Assembly (NCBI GenBank): GCA_029259995.1
Contig: JAJDEC010000369.1
Location: forward strand, 1 to 14,231
DNA: 14,231 bases
Direction of reading: 5' to 3'
DNA from: Phycisphaerae bacterium
GTDB taxonomy: Bacteria; Planctomycetota; Phycisphaerae; UBA1845; UTPLA1
Shown: positions 1 through 7,647 of the stretch, in pieces
Numbering within the stretch: position 1 is the first letter of the stretch
How the letters are laid out: the number at the start of each line of letters is the position of its first letter
Position numbers and translations under genes: made by a program
The notes under the pieces: model-generated
Told to the model about the DNA's origin: nothing
The model's database searches: none
Seen by the model: the letters and a program-made list of their open reading frames with translations, nothing else

Positions 1-9
1 CGCCCTCAT
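1..9 (-). CDS. Possible first codons of the next gene downstream of the ABC ATPase (partial)
   Basis: Only nine bases are in the window. The stop codon of the ABC ATPase gene (TGA at 8-6 on the minus strand) overlaps an ATG at 9-7, giving the ATGA arrangement typical of translationally coupled genes. ATPases of the COG4586 type are usually followed by one or two ABC-2-type permease genes (COG4587/COG3694), so a permease subunit is the expected product. That identity is inference from the family; the three visible codons (Met-Arg-Ala) say nothing by themselves. Confidence 0.35.
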
Positions 10-1043
10 TTCACCTGGCCCGCCGGGGCAGAAGATTGCGTCGCGTTGTCTTGCGTCGACGATTCCGTGGATTTCCCGCCGAACACGCGGGCGATGACGT
101 CTTCGATCGGCGGATCTTCGATCGTGAGATCGAGAATGGGCAGGTCGTTCAGCAGTTTCGCCGTCGCCGTCGATGCCGCCTTGCGCGGCACTCGGAGGAC
201 CACTTTTCGATCCTCGCAGCTCATCACTTCGCCGATGGCGTCAAAGCTGTAATCGTTGACGGCGCGATCGAGATCGATCTTGATCACTTTGTAGGGCGCC
301 ATTCGCGCCGACAGCTCGGGCAGCAGGCCGTCGAAGAGGAGTTTGCCATGATCGATCACGACGATCCGCTCGCACAATGCCGTGACGTCCGCCATGTAGT
401 GGCTCGTCAGGATGATCGTGGCCCCGTATTTCTTGTTGTATTCGCCGATGAAACGACGAATGCGCGCCTGCATCTCGATGTCGACGCCGATCGTCGGTTC
501 GTCGAGAAAGAGAATCTCCGGACGATGCAACAGGGACACGCAGATTTCGCATTTCATTCGCTCGCCGAGGGAGAGCGTGCGCACCTGTTTCTTGAGCACG
601 CCGGAAATATCGAGCAGCTCGACAAGCTCGTCGAGCGTCTGATTGAATTGTTGCTTCGGGATGTCGTAAACCGCGCCGTGAACCTGGAACGAGTCCATCG
701 CAGGCAAGTCCCATTGCAGTTGCGATCGCTGGCCCATCAGCATGCTGATTCGTCGCAGGTAGGCCGATTCGCGCTTCCAGGGTGTATGACCAAGGACGGT
801 GGCGCTGCCCTGCGTCGGGAAGAGGAGACCGGAGAGCATCTTGAGCGTCGTCGTCTTCCCGGCGCCGTTGGGCCCGAGGAATCCGACGATCTCGCCCTGA
901 TTGACTTCGAACGTGACGCCGTCCACGGCACGAACATCGCGATACTTTCGACGAAACAGGCTGCCCATCGACGCGAGGATGCCGCCTTCCCGTTCGGGGA
1001 CCTTGAAGACCTTGCTTAGTTGATCGACGGCGATCTGAGGCAT
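6..1043 (-). CDS. ABC transporter ATP-binding protein, COG4586 type
   Basis: This 345-residue protein is the nucleotide-binding subunit of an ABC-2-type transporter. It would hydrolyse ATP at the inner face of the membrane to drive a permease encoded elsewhere, probably just past the left edge. Visible motifs, numbered from the chosen start: Walker A GPNGAGKT (57-64), Q-loop Gln near 105, signature LSLGE (157-161), Walker B ILFLDE (177-182) and H-loop His215. A roughly 25-residue insertion between the first strand and the 'VDGVTFEV' strand (about 13-38, basic, 'SLFRRKYRD') is typical of the COG4586 group, as is the C-terminal part after the H-loop. The last 20 residues are Ser/Thr/Gln-rich and look disordered. 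The start at 1043 is preferred because 'MPQIAVDQLSKVF' is the normal beginning of the fold; an in-frame extension to 1130 is Arg-rich and unlike the family. The substrate cannot be read from the sequence. Confidence 0.93.
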   Translation of the reverse strand: MPQIAVDQLSKVFKVPEREGGILASMGSLFRRKYRDVRAVDGVTFEVNQGEIVGFLGPNGAGKTTTLKMLSGLLFPTQGSATVLGHTPWKRESAYLRRISMLMGQRSQLQWDLPAMDSFQVHGAVYDIPKQQFNQTLDELVELLDISGVLKKQVRTLSLGERMKCEICVSLLHRPEILFLDEPTIGVDIEMQARIRRFIGEYNKKYGATIILTSHYMADVTALCERIVVIDHGKLLFDGLLPELSARMAPYKVIKIDLDRAVNDYSFDAIGEVMSCEDRKVVLRVPRKAASTATAKLLNDLPILDLTIEDPPIEDVIARVFGGKSTESSTQDNATQSSAPAGQVK

Positions 1044-1369
1044 GCTTCGAAATCTCGCTCTCCGTGTGGCCGGCGATGGTAATTGATCGTATCGGCGAAC
1101 GCACGTCGGCACAGATCGTGACCGAGACATGTGTCAATGGGCGATTGCCCGCCGAAGTCACGCAGCTTTCGCCGGTTTGGCGGCGGCTCTTGCGCGTTCA
1201 CGCGCGGCGCGTTTTCGGACCGATGAATAAGGGTGAAATAGCGCGCAGCGTAATCGTGCGCAGCGATCGTCAGGACCAGAGATCGCACAATAGAAAATGG
1301 CCAGCCATCAACATGCCCTATGGGAAAGTCAAGCTGTATATGCGTGAAGGTGCGTCGATCTCGAATTAC
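1044..1369. promoter_or_regulatory. Divergent spacer between the ABC ATPase and the large exported protein
   Basis: This 326-base stretch separates two divergently transcribed genes and should hold both promoters. I cannot assign either with confidence. On the minus strand a TTGACA lies at 1139-1134, about 90 bases before the ATPase start, but no good -10 box follows at the right distance. An imperfect tandem repeat (GCGCAGCG plus TAATCGT, then GCGCAGCG plus ATCGT) occupies 1243-1270. The reading frame of the downstream plus-strand gene stays open across the stretch, but the predicted residues are Arg-rich, with no family-like character, so I treat it as non-coding. Confidence 0.4.
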
Positions 1370-4300
1370 ATGACTGGCGCGGCTCGTATTTTCGCGCGCA
1401 TCGCGATGGTCGGCGTACTGTGCGCCTCAAACGCCCTGGGCGACGGGACAAAGCCGACGGATTCCGCGACGACCGAATCGCCTGCCGAGCGACTGACGAT
1501 CGAGCTTCAGCCGCGCCAGGCCGTTGCTGCTGCACCTCAGGCGATTCGATTCACGGTTCGCGTCACGCCGGAATCCATGGCGGCGCTTTTTGAAACGGAT
1601 TTGTTGCCAATCAGTCTACGGCTGAACAGCGAGAAGGCGGCATCGTTGTCGGCGCTGTCCCGCGTGAGCATGGAGGCCGTGCTCGACGAAATGGGCGACT
1701 TCCTGTTGACGCAATTCGCGGATCGTTTCAATCCGGAGCGGGGACTGATTCTCATTCCGGTTCCCGCCGAACGGAGATTCCTCGTTCAGGCGCCGGACAT
1801 CTTTCCGGACGGCTACGAAGGCCCCAAACATCAGACGGTCGGATTCCTGCTCCACGATGTGGCAGAAGCGGAATACGTCAAAATCAGCATTCGCATCATC
1901 CAGACGGCGAGACAGCTCGTCGATACGGGCAGGCCGGAATTCGATCGCACCTCACAGGCGTATTTCCAGTCTCTCGCCCATCGCGAAGTTGCACAGATTC
2001 GCGACGCACGCCGCGCCGGTTACAAGGCCGACGAAGAGGCGACTTCGATTCGGGAACGCGTCGGCAAGGCGTTGAAGCTCGAAGGCGCCGCGTTGCAGGG
2101 CAGCGGTCGCGACGGCGACTGGCTCAAGGAGTCGCGACGATTCAGTTACATCATTCGTGAAGGCGAATTCATCCAGCGGCTCAAGCCGCTCGTCGTCAAG
2201 ATCAATCGCGATCTGGAGATCGCCGGGTTTCGACCGCCGTCGTCACTGGACAAGCCCGGCATCCATTACGATCCCGAGATCGGCGACGTCGAAGTGGTAT
2301 TGCCCAAGTCGATGATGCGGACCTTTCTCGCGGAGGCCGATCAGCTCGAACGGCGAATGGCGGAAGACGCGATTATCAGCATCGAGGCCGTTCGACTGAC
2401 GGATCGCGACATCACGTCCGGCGCTCTTGCGTCACGTTTCAGGGGTCAGTTTCAAGGCGTTCACGACAATCGTCCCGGGTTCAGCGATCGCCGAGTGTTG
2501 CGGGAGACCGGCCTGAATTCGCTGCTGGCCGTCGCCAATCAGCAGTTGCAGGCGCGCACGCTGAACGGAATCGCGGCGGGGATGCTGCCCGCAGGGACGA
2601 TTCCCCTCGGAATCGGTACACCGACGCTTCCACCGCCGCAGGTGAGCGGCGTGACGACGATCGGTACGGAATTCTCGGCCGGCGCCGACGACTTATTCTT
2701 CGACGGTCGCGAACAAGTGGCGGGATTCAGCTACATCGGCCCGGATGGGATTCGCCATTCGCTGACATCGGAAGTCGTCGACAGCCTTCGCGAATTCTGG
2801 GATCGCATTGAGCGAAACCTGATCGTGCACAAGATCAAGAAGACGGAGACGCTGACGGAATACACAGTGCCCGTCGGACCGAACACGAACACGTATCGGG
2901 GCATTGCCGCATTGATCTCGCAGGAGAATCAGCAGCAGGTCGTTGCCACGGGCACGGGCGCGATCAGCAAGATTGAAGCGACAGCAGGTACCTGGCTGAT
3001 CATCGAGAGCTTTGATATCACGCCGATTCCCGGTTCATCGACGACACTGACGGAAGAGGAACGGGCCGATCTGGTATCGCGCGTTCAGCTGACGATGTTC
3101 CTGCGGGACTCCAACATGCCGGGCGATCTGAAGCAGCGAATGCTGGCGTCGCGCAGCAATGAAGAACTGCGGGCGATTCTGACGGACGTGTTTCGACAGT
3201 TTCGTCGACGATCGATCCGGGCCGGTCGAGATGCGCGAACGTATGAACAGGTTTTTCAGGATCGTTACGCCGAAGCGATCGAAGACGCCGCCATCCGCAA
3301 GAAGGAAGCGAACTCATCGATTTCTCTCACGTTTTATTCGTCACAAGGAAACATCATTCAGCAGGCAGGCGCCACGCAGTTGGGCGACGCCAATGACTTG
3401 ACGTCCTTTACGACGGAGCTCGGACCGAACCAGGTCACGCCGATTTCGTCCTTCTTCACCAAGAGCGGCAGCGGCGCGACGGGAACGTCTCCTTTGACGG
3501 GTGCGGATCGCGGCGAGCGCGTCGATGAGGAAAAGACGATGACGCACCTGCTGATTCGGGCGCGTTTTCCGACAGCGGATCGCGAGCGCGCGGATCGGGA
3601 TGAAGGGCGGCACATTGGTTACTTCCAGCTTCCGGTTCAGCGCGATCCGGCGAGTACGGTCGACGTGCCATTCCTGAGCAGTAGTGAGCATCCTTCGGAG
3701 CGGCTTGCGAAATTGCGCGTGGGGCTCGGGTTCGAAATTCTCGATCCCAATCGGATTCGGCGGCCGTTGAGTCCTTTCAATCCGAATCGGTTTCCGGGCG
3801 ACGTTCCTGAGGACGTGTTCCAGTTCGCATCGACGCGATACGGCATGATGCAGCGCATCATCGCGGATTCGCCGGGTGCTTCGCCGTCCCTGGCGACAGA
3901 GTATCGCGATCGGTTCATCGTCGAAGTGCGATCGCTGTTGGAATACGATCGGGACTTCTTTGATTCGCCGAATTTCGCGCTTCGAAACATGAGCCAATGG
4001 AACCGGCCGGCACGGATCGTCCTGGCGCTCAACAACACGCCGAATCGTTTTGCGCTCAAGCGGCTTGTGGAGATGCTCGACGAACTGGGGGCGCGGCTCG
4101 TGACGGATGCGTATGTCGCCGAGTTCCTTGCGGTTTCGCCGAAGACTTCATGGACCGAGCATCGACGCGTGTATCCAATCGGGGCGGAGCAGTTGCAGAC
4201 ACTGCGCCGTGACGTCGCGGCGCATTATCTTCGACTTGGCGAGGCGTATGGCGATGCGTTTCTCGAAGCGATTTCGCGCATGCTGGGATTGGGGACGTAT

Positions 4301-4582
4301 CAGTCGCGAGATCTGGACATGCTGGAGGCCGGCCCCTTCCGCGGCTATCAGGACCTCGTCGTCTTCGACAACAGCGGCACGCGCCACGGTGCGTCGGAAC
4401 AATACAAGTCGGCGCACGACGAATTCATGTTTCTGCGATCCGGCGGCCGCGACGGCAAGGGACTGTTCGAAAAATCCCGCGTCAGCCTGGACCACATGGA
4501 AAAGGCGAATCGCAAGCTCGTGTACCTTGGACCGGACATTATCCCCGCCGTGCATCCGGGACATGCCGGATATGACAAATGA
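1370..4582 (+). CDS. Large putatively exported protein of unknown function
   Basis: I do not recognise this 1,070-residue protein. From the chosen start it opens with a short basic stretch and a hydrophobic segment (about 11-24, 'IAMVGVLCASNALG') followed by a polar low-complexity region, which fits a Sec signal peptide cleaved near Gly24; the Cys lacks a good lipobox, so a lipoprotein is unlikely. Residues 41-180 look like mixed alpha/beta; 200-345 are charged and helical; 395-430 are a Gly/Pro-rich linker; 470-580 contain beta-rich sequence; 585-650 are strongly charged and helical; 700-745 are low in complexity. Short stretches ('IISIEAVRLTD', about 335-345, and 'WLIIESFDITPIPG' followed by 'RVQLTMFL') faintly recall the beta-domain of secretins, but the spacing is not convincing. 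An alternative ATG at 1340 has a GGGAAAG upstream and would add ten residues; 1370 gives the more normal signal peptide. The gene stands alone, divergent from the ABC ATPase and convergent with rnr. Confidence 0.85.
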   Translation: MTGAARIFARIAMVGVLCASNALGDGTKPTDSATTESPAERLTIELQPRQAVAAAPQAIRFTVRVTPESMAALFETDLLPISLRLNSEKAASLSALSRVSMEAVLDEMGDFLLTQFADRFNPERGLILIPVPAERRFLVQAPDIFPDGYEGPKHQTVGFLLHDVAEAEYVKISIRIIQTARQLVDTGRPEFDRTSQAYFQSLAHREVAQIRDARRAGYKADEEATSIRERVGKALKLEGAALQGSGRDGDWLKESRRFSYIIREGEFIQRLKPLVVKINRDLEIAGFRPPSSLDKPGIHYDPEIGDVEVVLPKSMMRTFLAEADQLERRMAEDAIISIEAVRLTDRDITSGALASRFRGQFQGVHDNRPGFSDRRVLRETGLNSLLAVANQQLQARTLNGIAAGMLPAGTIPLGIGTPTLPPPQVSGVTTIGTEFSAGADDLFFDGREQVAGFSYIGPDGIRHSLTSEVVDSLREFWDRIERNLIVHKIKKTETLTEYTVPVGPNTNTYRGIAALISQENQQQVVATGTGAISKIEATAGTWLIIESFDITPIPGSSTTLTEEERADLVSRVQLTMFLRDSNMPGDLKQRMLASRSNEELRAILTDVFRQFRRRSIRAGRDARTYEQVFQDRYAEAIEDAAIRKKEANSSISLTFYSSQGNIIQQAGATQLGDANDLTSFTTELGPNQVTPISSFFTKSGSGATGTSPLTGADRGERVDEEKTMTHLLIRARFPTADRERADRDEGRHIGYFQLPVQRDPASTVDVPFLSSSEHPSERLAKLRVGLGFEILDPNRIRRPLSPFNPNRFPGDVPEDVFQFASTRYGMMQRIIADSPGASPSLATEYRDRFIVEVRSLLEYDRDFFDSPNFALRNMSQWNRPARIVLALNNTPNRFALKRLVEMLDELGARLVTDAYVAEFLAVSPKTSWTEHRRVYPIGAEQLQTLRRDVAAHYLRLGEAYGDAFLEAISRMLGLGTYQSRDLDMLEAGPFRGYQDLVVFDNSGTRHGASEQYKSAHDEFMFLRSGGRDGKGLFEKSRVSLDHMEKANRKLVYLGPDIIPAVHPGHAGYDK

Positions 4583-4583
4583 A

Positions 4584-4620
4584 CGGCGTCGCGTTCGCGC
4601 ACGATGGAACGCCGACGCCG
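4584..4620. terminator. Hairpin between convergent genes, probable bidirectional terminator
   Basis: Arms 4584-4596 and 4607-4620 pair over 13 bp with a single bulged base and a 10-base loop. The hairpin begins two bases after the TGA of the exported-protein gene and lies 34 bases beyond the end of rnr, which comes from the other side. There is no T tract in either direction, so it is not a classical intrinsic terminator. It may instead stop transcripts with help or protect their 3' ends. Confidence 0.5.
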
Positions 4621-4653
4621 AGATGCAAGTCGATCGGATCCCATTCCGACGAC

Positions 4654-7056
4654 TCAGCGTTTCCTGGCACGTCGTCCGCGACTCTTCTTTTTCGTGACGT
4701 GCTTGGGCGATGACGAGCGCTTTGTGCCGGGCTTGCCTGTGTGCTTCGGCGGGCCGTTCCTGGGGCCGCCTCTCGAATTGGCGGGGCCGCCGCTGCGATT
4801 GCCACCGGACGCTGATCGACCATCTTTGCGGCCGCGTCGCGACGGGCTCTTGGCGGGTTGATCCGCAAGGATGAGATTCAACTGCCGGCCGGATACATCC
4901 ACTTGATCGATGCGGACGTTCAGTTTCGATCCGAGCGCGAACGTATCCCCGCTGCGCTCGCCCGTAATGCGGCCCGTGCGCGTGTTGACGTCCCACCAGT
5001 CATCGCCCAGGTCCTCGATGCGGAGCAGGCCGTCCGTGAGGTACTTCGGATGCTGCACAAACATGCCGAAGTTGGTCACGCCCGTGACGACGCCTTCGAA
5101 TTCCTCGCCGATCTCGTTCGACAGCAGCGTCAGCACTTTGACCTGTTTCAATTCGCGTTCGGCGCTTTCAGCGCGGCGCGACAGGTATGACATCTGTTTG
5201 CCCACGTCGACGAGTGCCTTGGACGCCGCCGCGTCGTCTGATTTTCCGGCTTTCTTCCGGTTCTTCTTTTTCGGAGCCGCCAGATGGGCGTCGATGGATC
5301 GATGGACGAGCAAATCGGGATAGCGGCGGATCGGGCTCGTGAAGTGTGCGTAGTTTTCGCTCGCGAGCGCGAAGTGGCCGACGGGTTTGGGAGAGTATTC
5401 CGCCATCGACATCGAGCGAAGGACGGCGAGATTGATCGCATAGCTCTCCGGATCGCCGCGCAATTTGTCGAGCAGCTTCTGCATATCGTGCGGCTCGATC
5501 TTCTTGGGCATCTTGATGCCCGACGCCTGGACGAATCGCGCCATGGCTTCGAGCGATTCCTCGTCGGGCTTGGGATGGATTCGGCGTAGATAACCCACAC
5601 CTAGACCATGCAACAAGCGGGCAGCGGCTTCGTTGGCTTCGACCATGAACATTTCGATGATCGTGTGGCTGAAGCTCGTGTCCTCGGGTTCGGCGTCGAT
5701 GACTTTGCCGTCGGCGTCGAGAATCAGACGAACGTCGGGCAGTTCGAGTACGATCATGCCGTCGTTGAGCCGTCGTTGGCGAATGGTCCTGGCGAGTTCG
5801 TTCATCGCCATCACGAGGTCGACCACGGGCTTCGGGAATCCGCGGCGCTTTCCGTCGAGAATCTCCGTTGCCTGACCATACGTCAGCCGTTTGTCCGATC
5901 GGATGATCGTATTGGCGAAGCGGGCGCCGACGACGTTGCCATCGGCGTCATATCGAATGAACGCGCTCTTGCAGAGCCGCGGTTCGCCTTCCTGAAGGCT
6001 GCACAGACCGTTGGAGAGCGTCTCGGGCAGCATGGGGATGACTTTGCCGGGCAGATAGACGCTCGTGCCGCGCTCCAGCGCCTCGTCGTCCAGGGCCGTG
6101 CCCGGTCGGACGAAATGGCTGACGTCGGCGATGTGGACGCCCAGCTCCCAGGCGGCTGCGGCCGTCGCCGTCCTTCGGCCCGTCGTCTTTTTCTTTTTCG
6201 AGGGCCGCTTGCCGCCCATGTCGAGGCGCCGGAGCGAGATGGCGTCGTCGAAGTCGCGCGCGTCGTCGGGATCGATCGTGATGACGAGCTGCTCGACGGT
6301 CTCGCGTTCTGCCTCGAGGGCGTCGGGGTCGAATTCCCGCGCCAGGGATCGCGTCTCGCTGATGACTTCCTTCGGAAACTCGTCAGGCAGATGGAATTGT
6401 CGGCAGATACTGATGAGGTCCACGCCGGGTTCGTTTCGATCCCCGAGTCGCTCGATGATGACGCCGCGCGCGGGTTTGCCGTCGCGAGGATACTGCGTCA
6501 GTTCGATGACGACCTGATCGCCTTGCCTGGCGGATTTTGCTCCGGGATCGCCGATCAGCACGGGGCCATGCAGGGCCTTTCCATCGGGTTCGACGTACCA
6601 GATTTTTTCATTCTGGTGCAAACGTCCGACAAACTGGCTGTTTCCGCGTTCGACGACTTCCACGATTCGTCCGCCGAATGCGGGTTTGCCGCCGCGCTTG
6701 CCACGACTGAATACGTGGCACATCACGCGATCGCCCGTGACGGCGTCCAGCGTTTCGCCTTCGGGGATATACAAGTCTCCGTGTGCCGTGTCCTCATCGG
6801 GGACGACGAATCCGAATCCGCGCGGGTTGCCGCGGAAGACGCCGACAATCTGTCCGCCGCGATGGGGGAGCGAGACGGCGTTGTTACTGCCGAGGACGAC
6901 GCGACCGCTGCGGCGCAGCGCGTCGACGGCGTCGTGAAAGTCGCCCTGATGGGCGTCGGCGATGCCCATCGCCCGCGCGAGCTTGGGCGCCCGCATCGGT
7001 CGATACTTCGGATCGCCCAGGAATTCGACAATACGTTCTGAGAAATGCTTGGCCAT
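4654..7056 (-). CDS. rnr: Ribonuclease R (RNB-family 3'-5' exoribonuclease)
   Basis: This 800-residue cytoplasmic enzyme degrades RNA processively from the 3' end and, in characterised family members, through double-stranded structure. Domains in order: an N-terminal helix-turn-helix-like region (1-65), cold-shock domains (about 66-205), the RNB catalytic domain (about 250-590), an S1 domain (about 650-732) and a very basic Arg/Lys/Gly/Ser tail (735-800). The catalytic motif at 262-271 retains the four metal-binding aspartates (D262, D268, D270, D271), and the RNB signature 'HFTSPIRRYPDLLVHR' is at 571-586. Two Lys-rich insertions are unusual: about 281-302, directly after the catalytic motif, and about 594-608, after the RNB signature. 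The length is close to that of E. coli RNase R. The ATG at 7056 is preceded by GGAGG four bases upstream, which fixes the start. The gene is divergent from the YlbF-family gene. Confidence 0.96.
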   Translation of the reverse strand: MAKHFSERIVEFLGDPKYRPMRAPKLARAMGIADAHQGDFHDAVDALRRSGRVVLGSNNAVSLPHRGGQIVGVFRGNPRGFGFVVPDEDTAHGDLYIPEGETLDAVTGDRVMCHVFSRGKRGGKPAFGGRIVEVVERGNSQFVGRLHQNEKIWYVEPDGKALHGPVLIGDPGAKSARQGDQVVIELTQYPRDGKPARGVIIERLGDRNEPGVDLISICRQFHLPDEFPKEVISETRSLAREFDPDALEAERETVEQLVITIDPDDARDFDDAISLRRLDMGGKRPSKKKKTTGRRTATAAAAWELGVHIADVSHFVRPGTALDDEALERGTSVYLPGKVIPMLPETLSNGLCSLQEGEPRLCKSAFIRYDADGNVVGARFANTIIRSDKRLTYGQATEILDGKRRGFPKPVVDLVMAMNELARTIRQRRLNDGMIVLELPDVRLILDADGKVIDAEPEDTSFSHTIIEMFMVEANEAAARLLHGLGVGYLRRIHPKPDEESLEAMARFVQASGIKMPKKIEPHDMQKLLDKLRGDPESYAINLAVLRSMSMAEYSPKPVGHFALASENYAHFTSPIRRYPDLLVHRSIDAHLAAPKKKNRKKAGKSDDAAASKALVDVGKQMSYLSRRAESAERELKQVKVLTLLSNEIGEEFEGVVTGVTNFGMFVQHPKYLTDGLLRIEDLGDDWWDVNTRTGRITGERSGDTFALGSKLNVRIDQVDVSGRQLNLILADQPAKSPSRRGRKDGRSASGGNRSGGPANSRGGPRNGPPKHTGKPGTKRSSSPKHVTKKKSRGRRARKR

Positions 7057-7060
7057 TGTG

Positions 7061-7076
7061 CCTCCATGCTTGCATG
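7061..7076 (-). promoter_or_regulatory. Shine-Dalgarno of rnr with an adjoining small dyad
   Basis: On the minus strand GGAGG (7065-7061) lies four bases before the rnr ATG and is the best ribosome-binding site in the window. Directly upstream is the dyad CATGC-AA-GCATG (7076-7065), whose last base is the first G of GGAGG. In the mRNA a hairpin here would partly restrict the ribosome-binding site; with only five base pairs and a two-base loop it would be weak, so it could equally be a protein-binding site or chance. Confidence 0.5.
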
Positions 7077-7083
7077 TTGAAAT

Positions 7084-7122
7084 GGGGCGGGCGACGATAT
7101 TGTCTTTGAATCGTCGCGCCCC
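7084..7122 (-). promoter_or_regulatory. Long hairpin in the rnr leader / divergent spacer
   Basis: GGGGCG-GG-CGACGAT (7084-7098) pairs with ATCGTCG-CGCCCC (7110-7122): 13 base pairs, one two-base bulge and an 11-base loop. The element sits 28 bases before the rnr start and 50 bases before the YlbF-family start. If rnr transcription starts upstream of 7122, its leader carries a very stable stem. The loop contains the AT-rich bases of the spacer (minus strand ACAATAT), so it might overlap a -10 region instead. Structure is seen directly; the role is inferred. Confidence 0.55.
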
Positions 7123-7172
7123 GGAATTGCGTTGTTCGCGTCGGCGATTCGAAGCTTATCGAAAGGCCGACG

Positions 7173-7526
7173 ATGGATGAGATCATTACTGACGCCGAGT
7201 CGCTCGGCAAGAAGATTGCCGCGCACCCGAAAATGAGGGCTTATTTCGACGCCGTCCAGGCCATCAAGGCGGACAGCGATGCGGAGTCCCTCTTGAAGTC
7301 GTATCAGGACAAATCGCGGGAAATCGACACAAAGGCCGCGCAGGGGAAGCCTGTTGAGGTCGACGAAAAACGCGCTTTGGCGGAACTCCAGGGAAAAGTT
7401 GCGTCGAATGAAAAGATCAAGGCCCTGGTCCGCTGTGAGGCGGATTACATGGACTTGATGCGTCGCATCAATGACGCGATCGATCGAGCGACCGCTGAAG
7501 TGAATCAAAAGGCCGCGACGCCGTAG
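7173..7526 (+). CDS. YlbF/YmcA (Com_YlbF) family protein
   Basis: This small, all-helical cytoplasmic protein of 117 residues matches the YlbF/YmcA family in length and pattern: an N-terminal 'I...A..LG..IA.HP....Y..A...' helix (3-32), a middle helix pair (36-60), and a C-terminal helix ending in 'Y.DLMRRINDAI' (92-103). In Bacillus subtilis YlbF, YmcA and YaaT form a complex that affects RNase Y-dependent mRNA processing, competence and biofilm formation; whether this protein does the same is not known. The ATG at 7173 has AAAGG six bases upstream, a good ribosome-binding site. The gene is divergent from rnr, which is at least thematically consistent with a role in RNA turnover. The Lys/Ala-rich C-terminal ten residues look disordered. 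The family assignment rests on pattern recognition, not on a search. Confidence 0.8.
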   Translation: MDEIITDAESLGKKIAAHPKMRAYFDAVQAIKADSDAESLLKSYQDKSREIDTKAAQGKPVEVDEKRALAELQGKVASNEKIKALVRCEADYMDLMRRINDAIDRATAEVNQKAATP

Positions 7527-7562
7527 CGCGATTGCGTGCCGATGCGTCCCTATGCGGGGCAG

Positions 7563-7595
7563 TTGGGCGCCGAATTCCCAAGGTCGTCGATTTTT
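7563..7595 (+). terminator. Weak candidate terminator after the YlbF-family gene
   Basis: TTGGG (7563-7567) and CCCAA (7577-7581) form a five-pair stem with a nine-base loop, followed after nine bases by TTTTT (7591-7595), in the spacer between convergent genes. The stem is short and the T run is displaced, so this is only a candidate. Confidence 0.25.
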
Positions 7596-7647
7596 CTTTG
7601 ATTGCCTGGTGTTGCGAATGGAGATGAATACCTGGATGTGTGTCGAT

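Noticed and set aside
36..1019. Open frame of 327 codons on the plus strand
   Set aside because: It is antisense to the ABC ATPase with intact Walker A, signature and Walker B motifs; the product is His/Arg/Asp-rich without family character.
1044..1130. N-terminal extension of the ABC ATPase to 1130
   Set aside because: The added 29 residues are Arg-rich, unlike the family, and the fold begins normally at the ATG at 1043.
1064..1369. N-terminal extension of the large exported protein
   Set aside because: It would place about 100 basic residues before an otherwise normal signal peptide.
5608..7041. Long open frame on the plus strand (477 codons)
   Set aside because: It is antisense to RNase R, whose conserved motifs and ribosome-binding site are on the minus strand; the antisense product has no recognisable motif and results from GC-rich codon bias.
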